Source of the DNA: Hymenopus coronatus | Taxonomy: Eukaryota; Arthropoda; Insecta; Mantodea; Hymenopodidae | Length of the DNA stretch: 64,000 nucleotides | Direction: 5' to 3' | Assembly (NCBI GenBank): GCA_030762935.1 | Contig: CM060900.1 | Location: 439,690,759 to 439,754,758 of the forward strand | Notes under the pieces: generated by a model | Database searches by the model: none | What the model was told of the DNA's origin: nothing | Seen by the model: only the letters and a program-made list of their open reading frames with translations | Program-made: the position numbers and the translations under genes | Shown: piece after piece, positions 46,860 to 59,400 of the stretch | How positions within the stretch are numbered: position 1 is the first letter of the stretch | How the letters are laid out: each line of letters begins with the position of its first letter

Positions 46860-47415
46860 TTAATGTAATAGGTCTTCCAGTTTGTATAGACACTTCTCAA
46901 TTAGATGTTTTTTTAATTCTTCTTCAAAGGTAATTTTCCTCGAGTAATCCTTAATTTTTTTGGTAGATCATTATGCAGCATCATTCCCATAATTATAGGA
47001 TCCTTTTTTGTTAATGCCCTGTTTAGGTGTATTCTGTAATTGTTAGCCTTTCCTCGAGTGCTATAGGAATGAATGTATTTTTGAGGAGTGGTTTGTTTTG
47101 AGCCAGTATTATTACTATGTTTGCATAAATGCCAATAATGGTTAAGATTTTATTATTTCTAAAGTTTGGCGTACATGTATCAGTAATTTTTATGTGATGA
47201 ATATAATGTATGCATCTTTTCTGTAGCAGCAATAACCTATTTAATTTTGCTACACCAAATCCTCCCCAAATTTCTATACCATATTCCAGGTGGCCATAAA
47301 TGCAGATATAGGAGTTTTCTGTAGCAGCAATAACCTATTTAATTTTGCTACACCAAATCCTCCCCAAATTTCTATACCATATTCCAGGTGGCCATAAATG
47401 CAGATATAGGAGTAA
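46860..47415 (-). mobile_element. Non-LTR reverse transcriptase C-terminal fossil
   Basis: Minus-strand reading, N- to C-terminal: YGHLEYGIEIWGGFGVAKLN, RLLLLQKRCIHYIHHIKITD, IYANIVIILAQNKPLLKNTF, then after breaks KITFEEELKKHLIEKCLYKL and EDLLH. This is the thumb and C-terminal region seen in CR1/Jockey-type RTs, where EYGIxxWG precedes LxxLQKR and a final KK-x-LLxxxFYSxEExL-like helix. It carries the 98-bp tandem duplication, and there are stops and frameshifts. It ends about 30 bp before exon 6. Confidence 0.68.
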
Positions 47416-47416
47416 T
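47221..47416 (+). repeat. Perfect 98-bp tandem duplication
   Basis: 47221-47318 is repeated exactly at 47319-47416 (both begin ctgtagcagcaataacctat and end at the join with agtttt/agtaat). It lies inside the reverse-transcriptase fossil and causes a repeated peptide in the minus-strand frame. Perfect identity means a recent event, or an assembly artefact. Confidence 0.93.
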
Positions 47417-47447
47417 GTGTGGACTGAAGAGCCATTGTATTTTTCAG

Positions 47448-47583
47448 ATACCATGTTGAACTGGTGAAGCTGTTAGCATGCTGCACAATGGGCAAAAATG
47501 TATATACTGAAATAAAGTGCCACAGTTTGTTGCCTTTGGATGATATTGTAGCCATGGTTACACACCCTGACTGCATTCCAGAG
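47448..47583 (+). CDS. Itpr: Itpr exon (6th in window)
   Basis: Starts with the last base of the split Arg codon after acceptor tttttcag, then reads [20 protein letters not shown] and [17 protein letters not shown], ending CIPE at donor gaggtgggt. It is 136 nt (one base plus 45 codons). The [10 protein letters not shown] block is near invariant in the family. The acceptor lies about 30 bp downstream of a duplicated 98-bp stretch of a fossil reverse transcriptase, so its branch point may lie in or next to transposon-derived DNA (inference). Confidence 0.94.
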
Positions 47584-47862
47584 GTGGGTAAATTTTGTTG
47601 CTAATGAACTTTCATAATTAACAGGTAGCTTCTTATAACATTAATTCCCAACATACACTATCCAAAAAAATATGAGAAGGAACACAAAACTTTGATATGC
47701 TGCTTTGGCATGTGAGCTAGTATATCACAGATCATGGCCATTCAACTGAATACTTAGTACATATCAGGCCTAGGAGCAGTGAATTTTAACATTCAAGACA
47801 GTTTCTGGTATTATGTGCATCAGTTGTTGCACCATTGGTTTGATGGTTAATATGCTTTTCAG

Positions 47863-48120
47863 GTAAAGGAAGCATACATTAACTTCCTGAATCACTGTTA
47901 CATAGACACAGAAGTAGAAATGAAGGAAATATATACTTCTAACCACATGTGGAGCTTGTTTGAGAAGAGTTTCCTAGTGGACATGGGTGTTGTTGCCAGT
48001 GCTTCACATGACCGCAAACATGCTGATACTGCACTGGAGAATTACGTCATAAACAGTGTGATGAATATCATCAGTACATTTTTCAGCAGTCCATTCTCAG
48101 ATCAAAGCACTACAGTTCAG
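47863..48120 (+). CDS. Itpr: Itpr exon (7th in window)
   Basis: Separated from the previous exon by the shortest intron of the window (279 bp). Acceptor ttttcag, then [40 protein letters not shown], a divergent stretch, [14 protein letters not shown] and [14 protein letters not shown] before donor caggtaatc. The length is 258 nt, 86 codons, phase 0. The expected continuation in the family (about TRQPVFVQLLQ) was not seen in the remaining 15.9 kb, so the next intron probably runs past the window end. Confidence 0.94.
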
Positions 48121-48958
48121 GTAATCACAGCTCTTTGTTTCAAAATGTACTAATTGGTGTCCATACTGTGCTTGAGCTTTATATTGTGTTGTAGGAAAGA
48201 GTTTGCTGGTGTTATTTCTGTGCAAATAATGGAGCATTTGTTAATTGTATAGTCTTGATATTCTTTGCAATACATGCTGAATTTCTTATATTTCCATTTG
48301 TCCCCCAATTAAGTCACAACATTAGAGTTTGCCTCAGGAAAAACTTTCCAAATTTTTCTGTTCCTGGAAACAAACGTTATCAGTCATCTTAGTGTGAGGT
48401 CAGTACATTATTTTTCATATATTTAATTTAATTTGAAATGCATACATGAAATTGAATATGGTCGCAACTCCTGAATATAGTCGGAATTAAATAAACTTTT
48501 CAAGACTTGTTATAAGCAAGGAAAACCGTTCTCCTTGAGGAGAAATAAATTTGTAACTTTAAACATTTTTGGACCACTCTACAGTACATACATTATAAAT
48601 TCCTGTCAGACCATGGTTATCCCTGTAGCTAAACAGCCCTGTTTGCAGTATACATTTACCGGCATGGTGATTTTATTCCTTTATACACCCAACCTAACTT
48701 TTGAGAGAAATCTGTAGCCTAATTAATCTGAATTGGGTAACTCAAAATATTTTGGGTTATACTTCAGGTTTTTATCAATCCTATAGAACAACTTTTTGAT
48801 TGAAATAAACATCAACTTTGCTCCTCATATTATCTTACCTCAAAGAAGATGCTGAAATTTTACCCCAATTTGTTTAAAGATGCTTCTGTATTAGGAAAAC
48901 ATTTTCAGATTAACATGTTTATGTTCAGCCACTTTAATGTTTCTGATTCATTTGTGAT
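48121..48958. other. Itpr intron 7, first part
   Basis: AT-rich intron after the last recognised exon; nothing recognised before the target duplication at 48959. Confidence 0.45.
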
Positions 48959-48970
48959 ATATTCCTTTAG
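48959..48970 (+). repeat. Target site duplication, left (second non-LTR element)
   Basis: atattcctttag, identical to 51334-51345. Confidence 0.87.
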
Positions 48971-51333
48971 CAAGTCAAACAGCTGCTCATAAAGTGGAGG
49001 GAATTAGGATACATAGAATTAAAGAAAGAGTATATGCAAGGGAGGGATTTATATAATTCATTACTGGAACAAAAGAAAACAAGCTGGATGAAAAAATATG
49101 AAAGTAATTTGATACGAATCCTAAATGAAAATAATGCAAATGAGATATGGAAGGTCATGAAATCAATGTATAATAAATATGTAACAAAACCAAGTATAAA
49201 ACCAGGAGAATGGATGGAATATTTTAAAAATTTGTATGGGGAGAAAAAGAGTAAAAATGAGATAGGAAATTGGGAAATAAGTAATAACTATGTAGATATA
49301 CTCGATATAATAAGAAATGAAGAAACAATTCAACAGGTGAAAATAATGAAATGAAATAAAGCAACAGGAATAGATGGAATCCCGACAGAGTTCCTTAAGG
49401 AATGGTGCACTGAAATAAACAGAGTTAAGGTTTTAGTAGACTTATTTAACACAATTAAAGTGAAGGGTTATATACCAGATAAGTGGAGGAAAGCAATCAT
49501 ACATCCAATATACAAAGGCAAGGGTAGTGTTGACAAACCAAACAACTATAGAGGCATTGCATTATTATCAAATGTAGGAAAAATTTTTACTGGTATTATG
49601 GCAAGCAGGATACAAACATGGGTTGAAGAATGTAATATCCTCTCGGAACTTCAGATGGGCTTTAGAAAAGGGAGGAGGACAGTTGATAATTTATTTATTT
49701 TAAAAACACTGGTAGATAAATACTTGAAAGACAAAAGAGGAAAGTTATATATGGCTTTTGTGGATTTAGAGAAAGCATACGATAGGATAGAGCTTCAATT
49801 GCTGTGGCATAAGTTGTTGACTAAAGGAGTGAGTAAACAAATGGTGGACAACCTTAGAGCATTATATAAGGAAAATACTTTTTGTATAAGAGTGGGGGAA
49901 GGGGTTGTAACAAGATAAATCCAACAAGAGAAAGGCCTTAGACAGGGATGTAAGTTAAGTCCAGTCCTATTCAATTTATATATAGATGATATAGTAACAG
50001 AAATTGGGAGAAATAATAACTCGATGCCAGTAATTAATAATATTCAGATTCCAGGATTACTGTTTGCAGATGATCTAGTTATAGGTGCAATTACAGTGAG
50101 TGGCTTGAAACAATCCTTGCAAGCATTAAATAATTACTGTAAAGAATGGAGTTTAAAAGTGAACCAGGAAAAGATGCAGATTGTAGTGTTCAAAAAAGGG
50201 GGGAAATTGAGCAAGTATGAAAAATGGAAGAATGAGAATGAAAAAAGAGTACAGGGTAGTGGGAGAATGTATTTATCTAGGAGTTAAAATTGATAGTGGT
50301 GGCAACTGGGAAACACAAAAGAAATTTGCATTGGCAAAAGGAAAAGGAGCTTTATCAGCTATTAGAAGTTGCAAATACAAAGCACCTAATATAAATATTA
50401 GATGGTTAGAAAAAGTGTACAATATGGTGGTCGAGGCAAAAATGCTATATGGGATAGAAGTATGGGGATTCGAAGGAGGATGGGAAGTCAAAGATGAGGT
50501 GCATAGGAAATTTTGCAAAGAAATACTTGGGTTACCAAATGCAACTGTTAGGCAGGTAGCACAAATAGAGCTGGGTAGAGTGGCAAGTAAGGGAAAGATT
50601 ATGGAAAGGGCATTGAAATTTTGGCATAGAATATTGAAATTGGAAGAAAGGAATTTGTTAAAGCAGTGTTTAGTATATCAAGAGAAAAGTTTAAAGAACA
50701 AGGGATGGGTAGACTGTCTCAGAAATAACCTGGAAAGTAGTGGGTTAGGGGAAATGTGGAGAAGAAGAGAAAATAATGTGAATAACTTCTGGAAGTTGGC
50801 AAGGAAAAGATTTGAGGATATAGAAATACAAAAAATATTTGGTGAAATAACTGAAAAGAGATCTCTAGTTTTCTATATACCAATGAAAGTCTCATGGGGA
50901 AGGGAAAAGTACATTGATGTGACAAAGAGGAGCGAGAAGGTATTGCATGGCTGAAAGCAGGAGTATGGGGATTAAAAGGTTTAAGGAAAGGTATTTCACA
51001 AAATCAATGTCCTATATGTGGCGGAAATGAAGATATGGAACACATTTTATTTAAATGTAAAGGGACTGAAATTTGGAGAAAAGAGTATATGAATAAGAAA
51101 TGGTTTAAAATAGATAGAAATGTAGCAGTAGTTGGAATGTTTCAAAAAGATAGTAAGAAGATTGTACAGTTCTTATGCAAAGTGAAAAATAAATGGATAT
51201 GGACAGTAAATAGACAAAATGGTGTAATAAACTAGAATTAATAAACTATTGTAAAATATGAGTATGACCTGTAAAGAGCCAGGGCTGAACACCGGTCATA
51301 TTCACCTGTATAAAGCTTAGCATAAATAAATAA
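48971..51333 (+). mobile_element. 5'-truncated non-LTR retrotransposon, degenerate
   Basis: 2.36 kb flanked by a 12-bp target duplication (atattcctttag at 48959-48970 and 51334-51345), ending in a taaataaata-type 3' tail. It encodes RT through C-terminus: KATGIDGIPTEFLKEW, KPNNYRGIALLSNVGKIFTG, MGFRKGRRTVDNLF, MAFVDLEKAYDRI, GLRQGCKLSPVLFNLYIDDI and LLFADDLVIGAI (catalytic ADD intact). A C-terminal CPICGGNEDMEHILFKC zinc-like motif follows. No endonuclease or gag remains. Breaks: in-frame TGA at 49352-49354, in-frame TAA at 49916-49918, one frameshift near 50220-50250 and another near 50900-50935. CR1/Jockey-like or related; clade not settled. Confidence 0.86.
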
Positions 51334-51345
51334 ATATTCCTTTAG
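51334..51345 (+). repeat. Target site duplication, right (second non-LTR element)
   Basis: atattcctttag, directly after the taaataaata tail of the element. Confidence 0.87.
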
Positions 51346-51469
51346 TTCCTATAATTTGTAAGTGTTTTAGGGTTTTTATAATAAACTTTTTCCTTCAAGC
51401 AATTCCATGGCAAAAAACATGCAGTGTTAATGTGTGAGTGAGAGGGCCTACATCACCACTAATAATCCT

Positions 51470-51990
51470 GTCATCAATAGTTTTATTTGTAGTTCCCATT
51501 GCTGTATGAATAGTTGCAGAATTCTATTAAAATCAGTTATATGATCTTTCTTCTTCTCTAAGCTGCTGGAAAAATGGAATCAAACATGTCTTGTATACCG
51601 TTCTGCATCTAGTGCCATCTAATTAAAAAGTCAGAACGATAATACACCTTGCACTAACAGCACTCCAAAATCAACTTTCCTGAGATAAAGAGAGGTTTTC
51701 TACACACAGCATGGATTTTTGGTACCCTAGGCAGCACATATTTGGATAGTTTGTATGGCAATACTGATTAAACCAGGCTTCATCTGAGAAGAACAGTAGT
51801 ATTGGTCCATTAAACTTTCATTCATGGACATAAAAGCCACTCACAGTAACTCACTTTTGCTACTCCAACATGTTTTAAACAATAGACACAATTACACTTT
51901 ATGACGAGATTGAGGGAGACCTACTTGCAACTGCTGAGAAACAAAACATTATGCATGCAGGATAATTTTAGATGAAATATCTGTAGATGA
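51470..51990 (-). mobile_element. Tc1/mariner-type transposase fossil
   Basis: The minus strand reads VHE-FNG, then LLFFSDEAWFNQYCHTNYPN, a SARCIIVLTF piece and FFQQLREEERSYN followed by stops and NSATIHTAMGTT. This is the order found in insect Tc1/mariner-like transposases: FSDEAxF with the first catalytic Asp kept, then QQDSATAHT, where the second Asp is Asn and the residues before it are stops. Clearly inactive. Ends not located. Confidence 0.68.
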
Positions 51991-51999
51991 AGGTATATA

Positions 52000-54570
52000 G
52001 GCAACTGGGGTATAGAGGATTAAGTATGTAATGTAGTGCAGCAATGTTTCAAACAGCTGCATGTGGATTGGTGTTGGAAGTTGAAGTATTTTAGAAATGT
52101 TAGAGAGAGGGAGAAGAGTAATGTTGGATAATGTCAGTGTTAACTATATGTCAGGAAAATCTTATTTGAGGAGAATAACATGTGCTAGTATGAACCAACA
52201 TTGGATATCATTGCCACAGTCAACAAAGTCACAACAATATGTCATTGTTTACTTGTTAAGAGTGCAGCAGTAAAGCTGTTTACAGTGAACAATGATGTAT
52301 CTGCAGTAAATGAAAGTATAAACAAAGATTTAAACCTCATACCTACAAGAGAAGTGCATGGTCTGGCAGGAAATTAAAGCACGTGCTCTCTCCTTCATTC
52401 CTTTGCTATCTTCCAACAAAAACATATATTCTACCGAAGCTTCATTAAAATATTTTTTAATTCAAGCTATCAATGGTAGGGATGATTAGTATATATTGAC
52501 ATTAATTAACTTCTCTAGAATAAAGTGTTCTTAATTTTGCACCTGACATTTTATAATTTCAAAATAACTATAAATAACTATAAAACAAATAGGCATTTAT
52601 AGCAAACATTGCATTACACAGCTTTTTAGAGAAATTAGTATTGCAGTTTAATGGCATTCTTTTGCTTATCATGGTGATTCCAGAGTAACTATTTACCTAT
52701 ATTTAATGTTTGTTAAAATTGCTTATCATTGCAACTGGGTTTTACTTTCCCCTAATATAAAAATATTATACCTCTTTAAAATTCTTCCAACATTCTAGAA
52801 TATATATTTTAGAGTACATGAATGGAAATACTAAAATGGTATTTGCAAAACTTTCAGCTGCTTAATGCATTATTTCACATATAGTCTGGGAGAAATTTTA
52901 GGAGTTCACAAGTTACGTAACAAGATTGTTGAAGTATGTTCCTTAATACGTAAGACTAGTAGTTGAAGCAAATAAGAAAAAGTCAGAATTAGAAATGTTT
53001 ATGAAACCATTAACTATGTACATAGATAATTAGACTTAGCACAAATTGGTGAAAATAAAGTTCCTTTTCGATACATAGTTTAAATAAGGAGTAGCACCTA
53101 AACTGAAAAAATTAGCTAATGATATTTTAATGCTTGTGGAAGGTCTACTTATTCATATCAGCTCCATTAACAAACACAATTCTTGGAATAAACACCATCA
53201 CTTTGGATGCTGTTAAGCATTCTTCCCTCCATATTTTATTTATTACTTTCAATTTATTATTTTCAAAACCATAAAATGTTGATAACTAATGATGATATCT
53301 TAATAAGTTTATAAAATTAATCTATTACTGGCATAAGAGTGAAGACATCATGAATGCTGTGTGCATAGTGTTACAGGATAGATTTGTTTTTAGAGATTCT
53401 GGAGCTGGGGCAAAACATATTATGATTAACTTGGATGGTTCCCATTCAGTATATGTTGCCTTGGTGAAGTTTTTCTAGAATTTGTTTGTACGACTTCATG
53501 TATTAGTAATTCCTAAAGCTAAAAGGTGAAGATGAGTAATTTAGGTACTGGGGACTTATATGATTATCTCAGCTGTCGCACTAATGTGCTCCATCTTTTC
53601 TGGAAAAAGCCTAGTTACAGACAGAACTGTAAGTCTTAATGTGGGAGCCAGTCAATGAGAGTGAGAGTGAATTAATTTTTGTCACCTAGTAGATATATTG
53701 ACAATGATATTAACTTTCATTAGTGGTAATCAGCCCTTAAAGATGATTCTTTCATGCATTTGCAATTAATTTATAAAATAATTAAAATTTGTATGCTTGC
53801 TTTAAGTTTGATGGCAGACAGGTATGCAGGCAGGCAGGGATTAACTTGTATGTAAGAAGGTAGGTACAGTAACTTGAACCACCAGAAATATATATAGCTT
53901 CATGTCCTTACATAATTTAATGAGAACATAGGAAAACAAAATTTATGATTTTTAGAGTTATAATAAAATTTATATTATTTACTAGAAGAGACTAAAATCT
54001 ACCATGTCTTCTTTTTTATTTAAATGTATAATAAAAGAAAAATGTCATAAGAGAACATGAAATATTAATCATTCCTCCTGTAGAGTGATACCTCAAATGA
54101 TTGGATAAGGTTCAATGTTAATGCAATGTTGTAACCTATTACTCATAAAAATAATTTACACAAAACAAAAGTGATAATTGTATTAAAACTAGACTCTTGG
54201 AAGAAAGTCAAGATAACAAGCAATGTAAACAAGTTTCTGTTCAGCCTATTTTTCAATATGATTTGTCTTATTCACTCCATAATCATAGGCTAAGAATTGT
54301 TCTCTTTCTTTCCCCCTCTGAATAAGAGCTCAATGGCCAAACTTGGTAGTAGCTTTATTCATGAATATGATTACTTAATAAATTCTGAACACAGAATCAC
54401 CTCCTATACCCCTTCCACCCAGCTCATTAAGAAAAGTATGGAGGAAAATTTATAACTAATTTTAAATATACACAAGGTCCATTGAAAATAAAACCATACA
54501 AAGATTCATCCATCCATTACCAGAAGGACTACAATTGCTAAGCTTCGGATGCTCAACCATCAGTCAATAG
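52000..54570. other. Itpr intron 7, unassigned stretch
   Basis: AT-rich with no ORF above 60 codons and no repeat recognised. The only simple motif is a small caggcaggcagg tract near 53825. Confidence 0.5.
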
Positions 54571-54579
54571 TGCTGTCAT

Positions 54580-54835
54580 GGGTAGTCAAGGTGGTTATGG
54601 CATGGGCTCTTGAATGTTAGGTCTATGGTTCAAATCCAGTGATTGTCCCAGACTGAGATTTTTTTTCCCTCTAGGATATCCCCAGTCATAAATGCCACGG
54701 AGGTAACCTAAACTTAGGTCTTTAACAGTTCCTTCCAAAATTTTCTTTCTGAATTGTCATTTCATTTCATGTATGATCAGTGCTTACTGCCTGTGGTGCC
54801 ATCAACAGTAAGAGTGGGTATTAAACACTGCTTAA
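54580..54835 (+). repeat. SINE (family C), fuller copy
   Basis: A-box-like ggtggttatggcatgggctc, B box ggttcaaatccagtg, then tttttttccctctaggat, the aggtaacctaaacttaggtc block and tgtcatttcatttcatg, matching the layout at 14515-14720. This copy keeps the tRNA-like head that the other lacks. Confidence 0.68.
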
Positions 54836-54879
54836 AAAAATTAGTTGATAACAGCTAATGATACATAAAAATTACAGCT

Positions 54880-55430
54880 TATGAAATTGGTGTTCAGTCA
54901 CAGTGGGTGCATGAAACATTATTCCTCTTCTTCAAAATGTTACCCTCTTTTTGAGGCTAATACCTCCAGGACTTGCAAGCCAATGCTTTGGACAGTAGCC
55001 TGTCAAGGAGCAAGCACACTCTGGATCATACCATATCCAGGATCAGTGATCAGCCCAATGCTTGCTTTGGCATTGAAGAACTAGGAAATCAAATTTAATG
55101 ACGAAAGGGATGATAGGAAAGTTTGCAGATAAAATTATCCATCCCAGCGGCCGGGCGGTAGGCCAAGGCTCCCCGTGAGCTGTCGTGCCATAGAGTTATA
55201 GTTATATCATTTGTACTTCAGTCCATGCCTTGATGTCTTCTCTCTATGAGGTTGTAAATTTATCCATCAATCCTCTTGCGGAACTAATGACTTGGACACA
55301 ATACTAAGGGGCATCTTAAGAGTATATTGAGAGGACCTTTCATATTATGATCAAGTCATTAGTATTGCAAGAGGGCTGAGGAACAAGTTTATAACCCCAT
55401 GGAAAGATGACACTAAGATATGGACTAAAG
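54880..55430. other. Repeat-like stretch with GC-rich block
   Basis: About 55140-55190 is an unusual GC-rich block (cccagcggccgggcggtagg, then caaggctccccgtgagctgt) in AT-rich surroundings. It looks like a repeat fragment, but I cannot name it. The 67-codon frame at 54881-55084 is not supported. Confidence 0.35.
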
Positions 55431-55529
55431 TATACCTAGTGTCAGGAAAACTGGTAAAAAAACTTACAGAAAGTTGGTTGCCCCCTGGAGATTCAATCCA
55501 GGGCCCTCCAAATACAGTTGCATATGTTG

Positions 55530-55740
55530 CTGCATTGATCTGGATAACTCAGTTGGTTAGGTGCTGTTCTCTAGGTTGGGAGTTGAAACCCAGCCTGGAT
55601 CAGTGGTTTTTAAGTGTGCTGAAAAGCGACATCCCCATGCCAGTAGATTTATTGGCATGTAAAAGAACTCCTGCAAGACAAAATTCTGGCACACCAACAG
55701 CGCTGATATGATCCTGGCAATTGACAGCATCAGTTGACAA
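55530..55740 (+). repeat. SINE (family D), tRNA-like head
   Basis: gatctggataactcagttgg (A box), then gttctctaggttgggagttg and aaacccagcctgg (B-box part). A body with aaaagaactcctgcaagaca, aaattctggcacaccaacag and cgctgatatgatcc follows. I recall this body as an abundant SINE type in insects. It is followed by a CT microsatellite at 55741-55787. Confidence 0.72.
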
Positions 55741-55787
55741 TTTCTCTCTCTCTCTCTCTCTCTCTCCCTCTCTCCCTCCTCCCTCCA
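55741..55787 (+). repeat. (CT)n microsatellite
   Basis: About 24 tandem dinucleotides with a few c insertions, directly after the SINE. Confidence 0.95.
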
Positions 55788-56034
55788 CATGTTACCATGG
55801 TACTATCTCTCATGCATGAATAGACTCAGTCATTCTTCTTTCTGATGATTTCTATCTTCAACAACCATGAACTAATATACCAACATAATACATCTGTAGG
55901 TATATACCATGGATTCATCAGTGTTAGTACATTACACTATTCAACACTCTTGCTAATTACATCTGAAGAACATGCCACAAGCAGCACCCATCTGTGACCT
56001 GATATTATACAGCCAAACATTTCTAATGTTGAAT

Positions 56035-56400
56035 TTAAAATGAGGGGCAGTGCCAAAACTTGGTAGCTAGACTGCTTGCCTCTCATCAAGGCAGCCTGGG
56101 TTTGATCCCAGGGGAATGTGTATGGGATTTTTGGTAGGCAAAGTGGCATCTGGGCAGGTTCTCTCCAGTTTGCCCCACCATGCATTCCACCACCTGCTTC
56201 ATAATCACTTGTCCTTTCAACCATCTCAGTATAATTTCATATCATCATCTTCCTCACTCTCATACAAGGTATCAGGCTGATTACCCATCCTGGCTATTCT
56301 CTCTGATTCAGAATCTGTGCTGCTCTACTGGTATCTGACCTGAGATGCTGACTTGTAAGTCCTGGTGGATGTAAATCTTATGAGAAGGGTAGCTGGTGAA
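56035..56400 (+). repeat. SINE (family B), forward orientation
   Basis: aacttggtagctagactgct, then tgcctctcatcaaggcagcc and tgggtttgatcccag (B box), gtggcatctgggcaggttct and a downstream body with tcctcactctcatacaagg. Same order of motifs as the minus-strand copy at 11765-12115. Confidence 0.74.
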
Positions 56401-59400
56401 AGAAGGAAAAGACTAATAATTTAGAATGAGTCACACTATCTTTACACTATCTTCATTTAACAAATGAAGAAACGTATATGAAAATGCTTCTGTTTTTTAT
56501 ATTTCTAGTCTTGCCTATATTAGACTCAACGGCCTGACCATTGCTCTGAGTAATATTTCTTGTTTCCCTGTTTAAATTCAGAGCTAAGAAGTATGTTTCC
56601 AGTTACCAACAGCCATTCTGAAGATACAGGTGGCTGTGGTAGTGAATAAATAGATGGATCTCAACTTGCATATTGCAGTATTAAAACATTCATTCTGTTC
56701 TTCTATTTGACTTGCTCTCATAACTACTGCCCTCCTGTGCTTCTCGAACAAGAAAAAGAGAGAGAGTGAGAGGGTGCAGAAAACTGATATACTATAACGT
56801 GACAAGTGTGACTTAGAAAAGTTCTAAGAAATGAAGTAATTCTGAAATGTTACAAGGTGAAAAATGCTTTTAAAACATTACATAACATGATTTAATTTAA
56901 CACTATCATATCCTCTATTTATGTACAGTTTTCTTTCTATTTTGCAAAAAGTTTCACTTTAGAAAAGGGTGAAAACTATTTTTTGGACATCTTCCATCAC
57001 AGATCATAGTGAGTATTGACAAATTTCTAGTCTAGAAAGCCAGGTGAGTGTGTAAATTTTGACACAAGCCTTTGCATGTAAATAAGAAATGAATTTTTAT
57101 TTGAAGACTATGTTTATTACCTGATATTACTTGGCTGACAACATGAATGTGGCTTATAATGCAAAATTGCTTATTTCATTTTGCATCAAGGCATAATTTA
57201 ATTCTGTTTCTTTTTTAATTCTAGTTTAATGCTCTTTTAATAATAAAGGAAAGTGACAGCAGTGCAATTTTCTTATGCAGCATATTTGCTTTGAATTCTA
57301 AGTAGCTTAGTTTTAATGTGACATTATTAGCTTAATTTCAACATTATAGTTCCTATTAATATTCTTAGATGAGGTATGTTCTGCATTTTTTAAAATTTAA
57401 TGTAAACATGAACTTGTCCATAGAGATACAAGCAGTATCAGATTGTATGTAGTTTTAGAAAACAGAGAATGTAGTAATGCAGAACTAAATATACTTTTAC
57501 AATGCTAATATATTGCGTCTGGTTTAAATACATAACTTCACTTAAACTACCTACACACTTACTGTGAGTGAGTATAGAAACATGCTTTTGGGTAATTATC
57601 TCAAAATTTCAAATTATTTTTAATGAATTCAACATCACACAAGCACCATACAATAGATCCTCCAATACATAAACAAAAAAAACAAAAAAATGTCAACATT
57701 CATTAAATGGTTTGTGCACATAGCAATAAAGAAAACCACACTAAAAGAATGCCTATGACATACAAACAAGTGAATGATTCTACAACAGCATCATACTTTC
57801 AGAATGTATTGACAACAATATTTTCACTTTGCTCAAAGCCATAGAGCAACTTAACAAATTAACTGTTTAGGAGATTTTCATTGTGAAAAACAGTCATTGT
57901 AATGAACTTTGAAATCCATAAGAAGAGGGATGTAATTAATTGTTTCTCCCAACCATTATCAGAGCGTACATAGTCCAGAAGTAGGAAAGGATGAGGTAGC
58001 AGTTGGAACCTAGTTAAATGCATTAGCTGGATACTCTGAAAACATGGCCCTGTACTTACTCAAGATAAATGTAGATCTTTATTGAAGTTTGACTATTTAA
58101 ATGCACTGCCGCCGCCATCACCACCGCCACCACCACCACCACTACCACCACCACCACCACCACCACCACCAACCTGTCACCTGTCATCTAGTTGCATTGT
58201 TCATCTATTTCATAACTTGTATTTGAAGTTTTTCACTCCCCATGGTATAAGATTATCATACCTATTATCAAAAGGCCTAGTTATATCCCCTTCCAAAAGT
58301 TTCCTAAGGTGAAAAATTTTAGCATTAATGGACTCGTGAACTTTTATGTTCTTGATTTTATTGTTCTATTTGTCATCTGTAGTAGAGCTGCAGCAATTAA
58401 CAGAAGTTAATATCCTTTTCTATTACTACAAAAATACTAGTTAAATGCATACAGTAAAGGAATAAAAAAATTGTCATTAATTTTTTATAACATTTTGCAC
58501 TCTGATATTCTGTACATTTTTAATATTTATATTTCCTTTAGTTGATATTTATGGATGTAGAGATTATAACTTTTGGCTTATGCACTTAAATAACAAGTTT
58601 TGCTCCTTCCCTATGATTACCTTGAAGAAACTTTTCATGTTATGTGCCTTTTGTATATTTTTGTCAAAGAATACAAAATAAAGAATCCCGGTAAAAATGG
58701 AAAATTATGAAAATTATTCAGCATTTCTTAATTAGAACTATAGTTAGTCTTCAATGTTTATATAACCTATACCCTTTTGAAGTGTAATAAATAGTTTTGA
58801 TGTTTCCATTGTAAGTTTCATTCACACATGATTCTAGAGACATGAGTTTTACTCTTGTTTGTAAATTATCTAAGATTGTACCACATTTTTCATGGCTTGA
58901 AACAAATTATAAAAAAATTTTTAGCTTACTTGGCGATTCCTTGTTGACCAGGAAATTATTTCTTCAGGTTTTATTGTAACATTTTAAAAACATGTTGCAT
59001 CATTAGCTAATTTTCAAAATTAGTAGTACATTGTATCTGTGCTATGAAAATTACAGGATTTATGAAATTGTATGCAATTAATTTACTATGTGAGATATTA
59101 TTCTTTAAATACTTATCTGCTTGTTTTTATGAGGGTTATTCCATTTTAAGGAATGACAGAAGCAAATCCACTTTAAAATGCATTATTAATTAAATAATAT
59201 GGTTTTGAAGCTCTTGGTTTATTTATTTTGTGTTTGTGCCTGATTAGCTAAGTTTATAAGCTGCTGTGCTGCATTTTATTTAATTACATGTTTATGATCC
59301 ATGTCATGCAAAGTTGTGTATATTGCAGCTGTTAAACATTTTCATTTTTGTGTGTGTGTATGAATGGAGAGTTTTTAAAGATAAACGTAATTTCTATAAA

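Noticed and set aside
58082..58312. Pro-rich open frame
   Set aside because: It is produced by a CCA/CCG trinucleotide repeat and has no other support.
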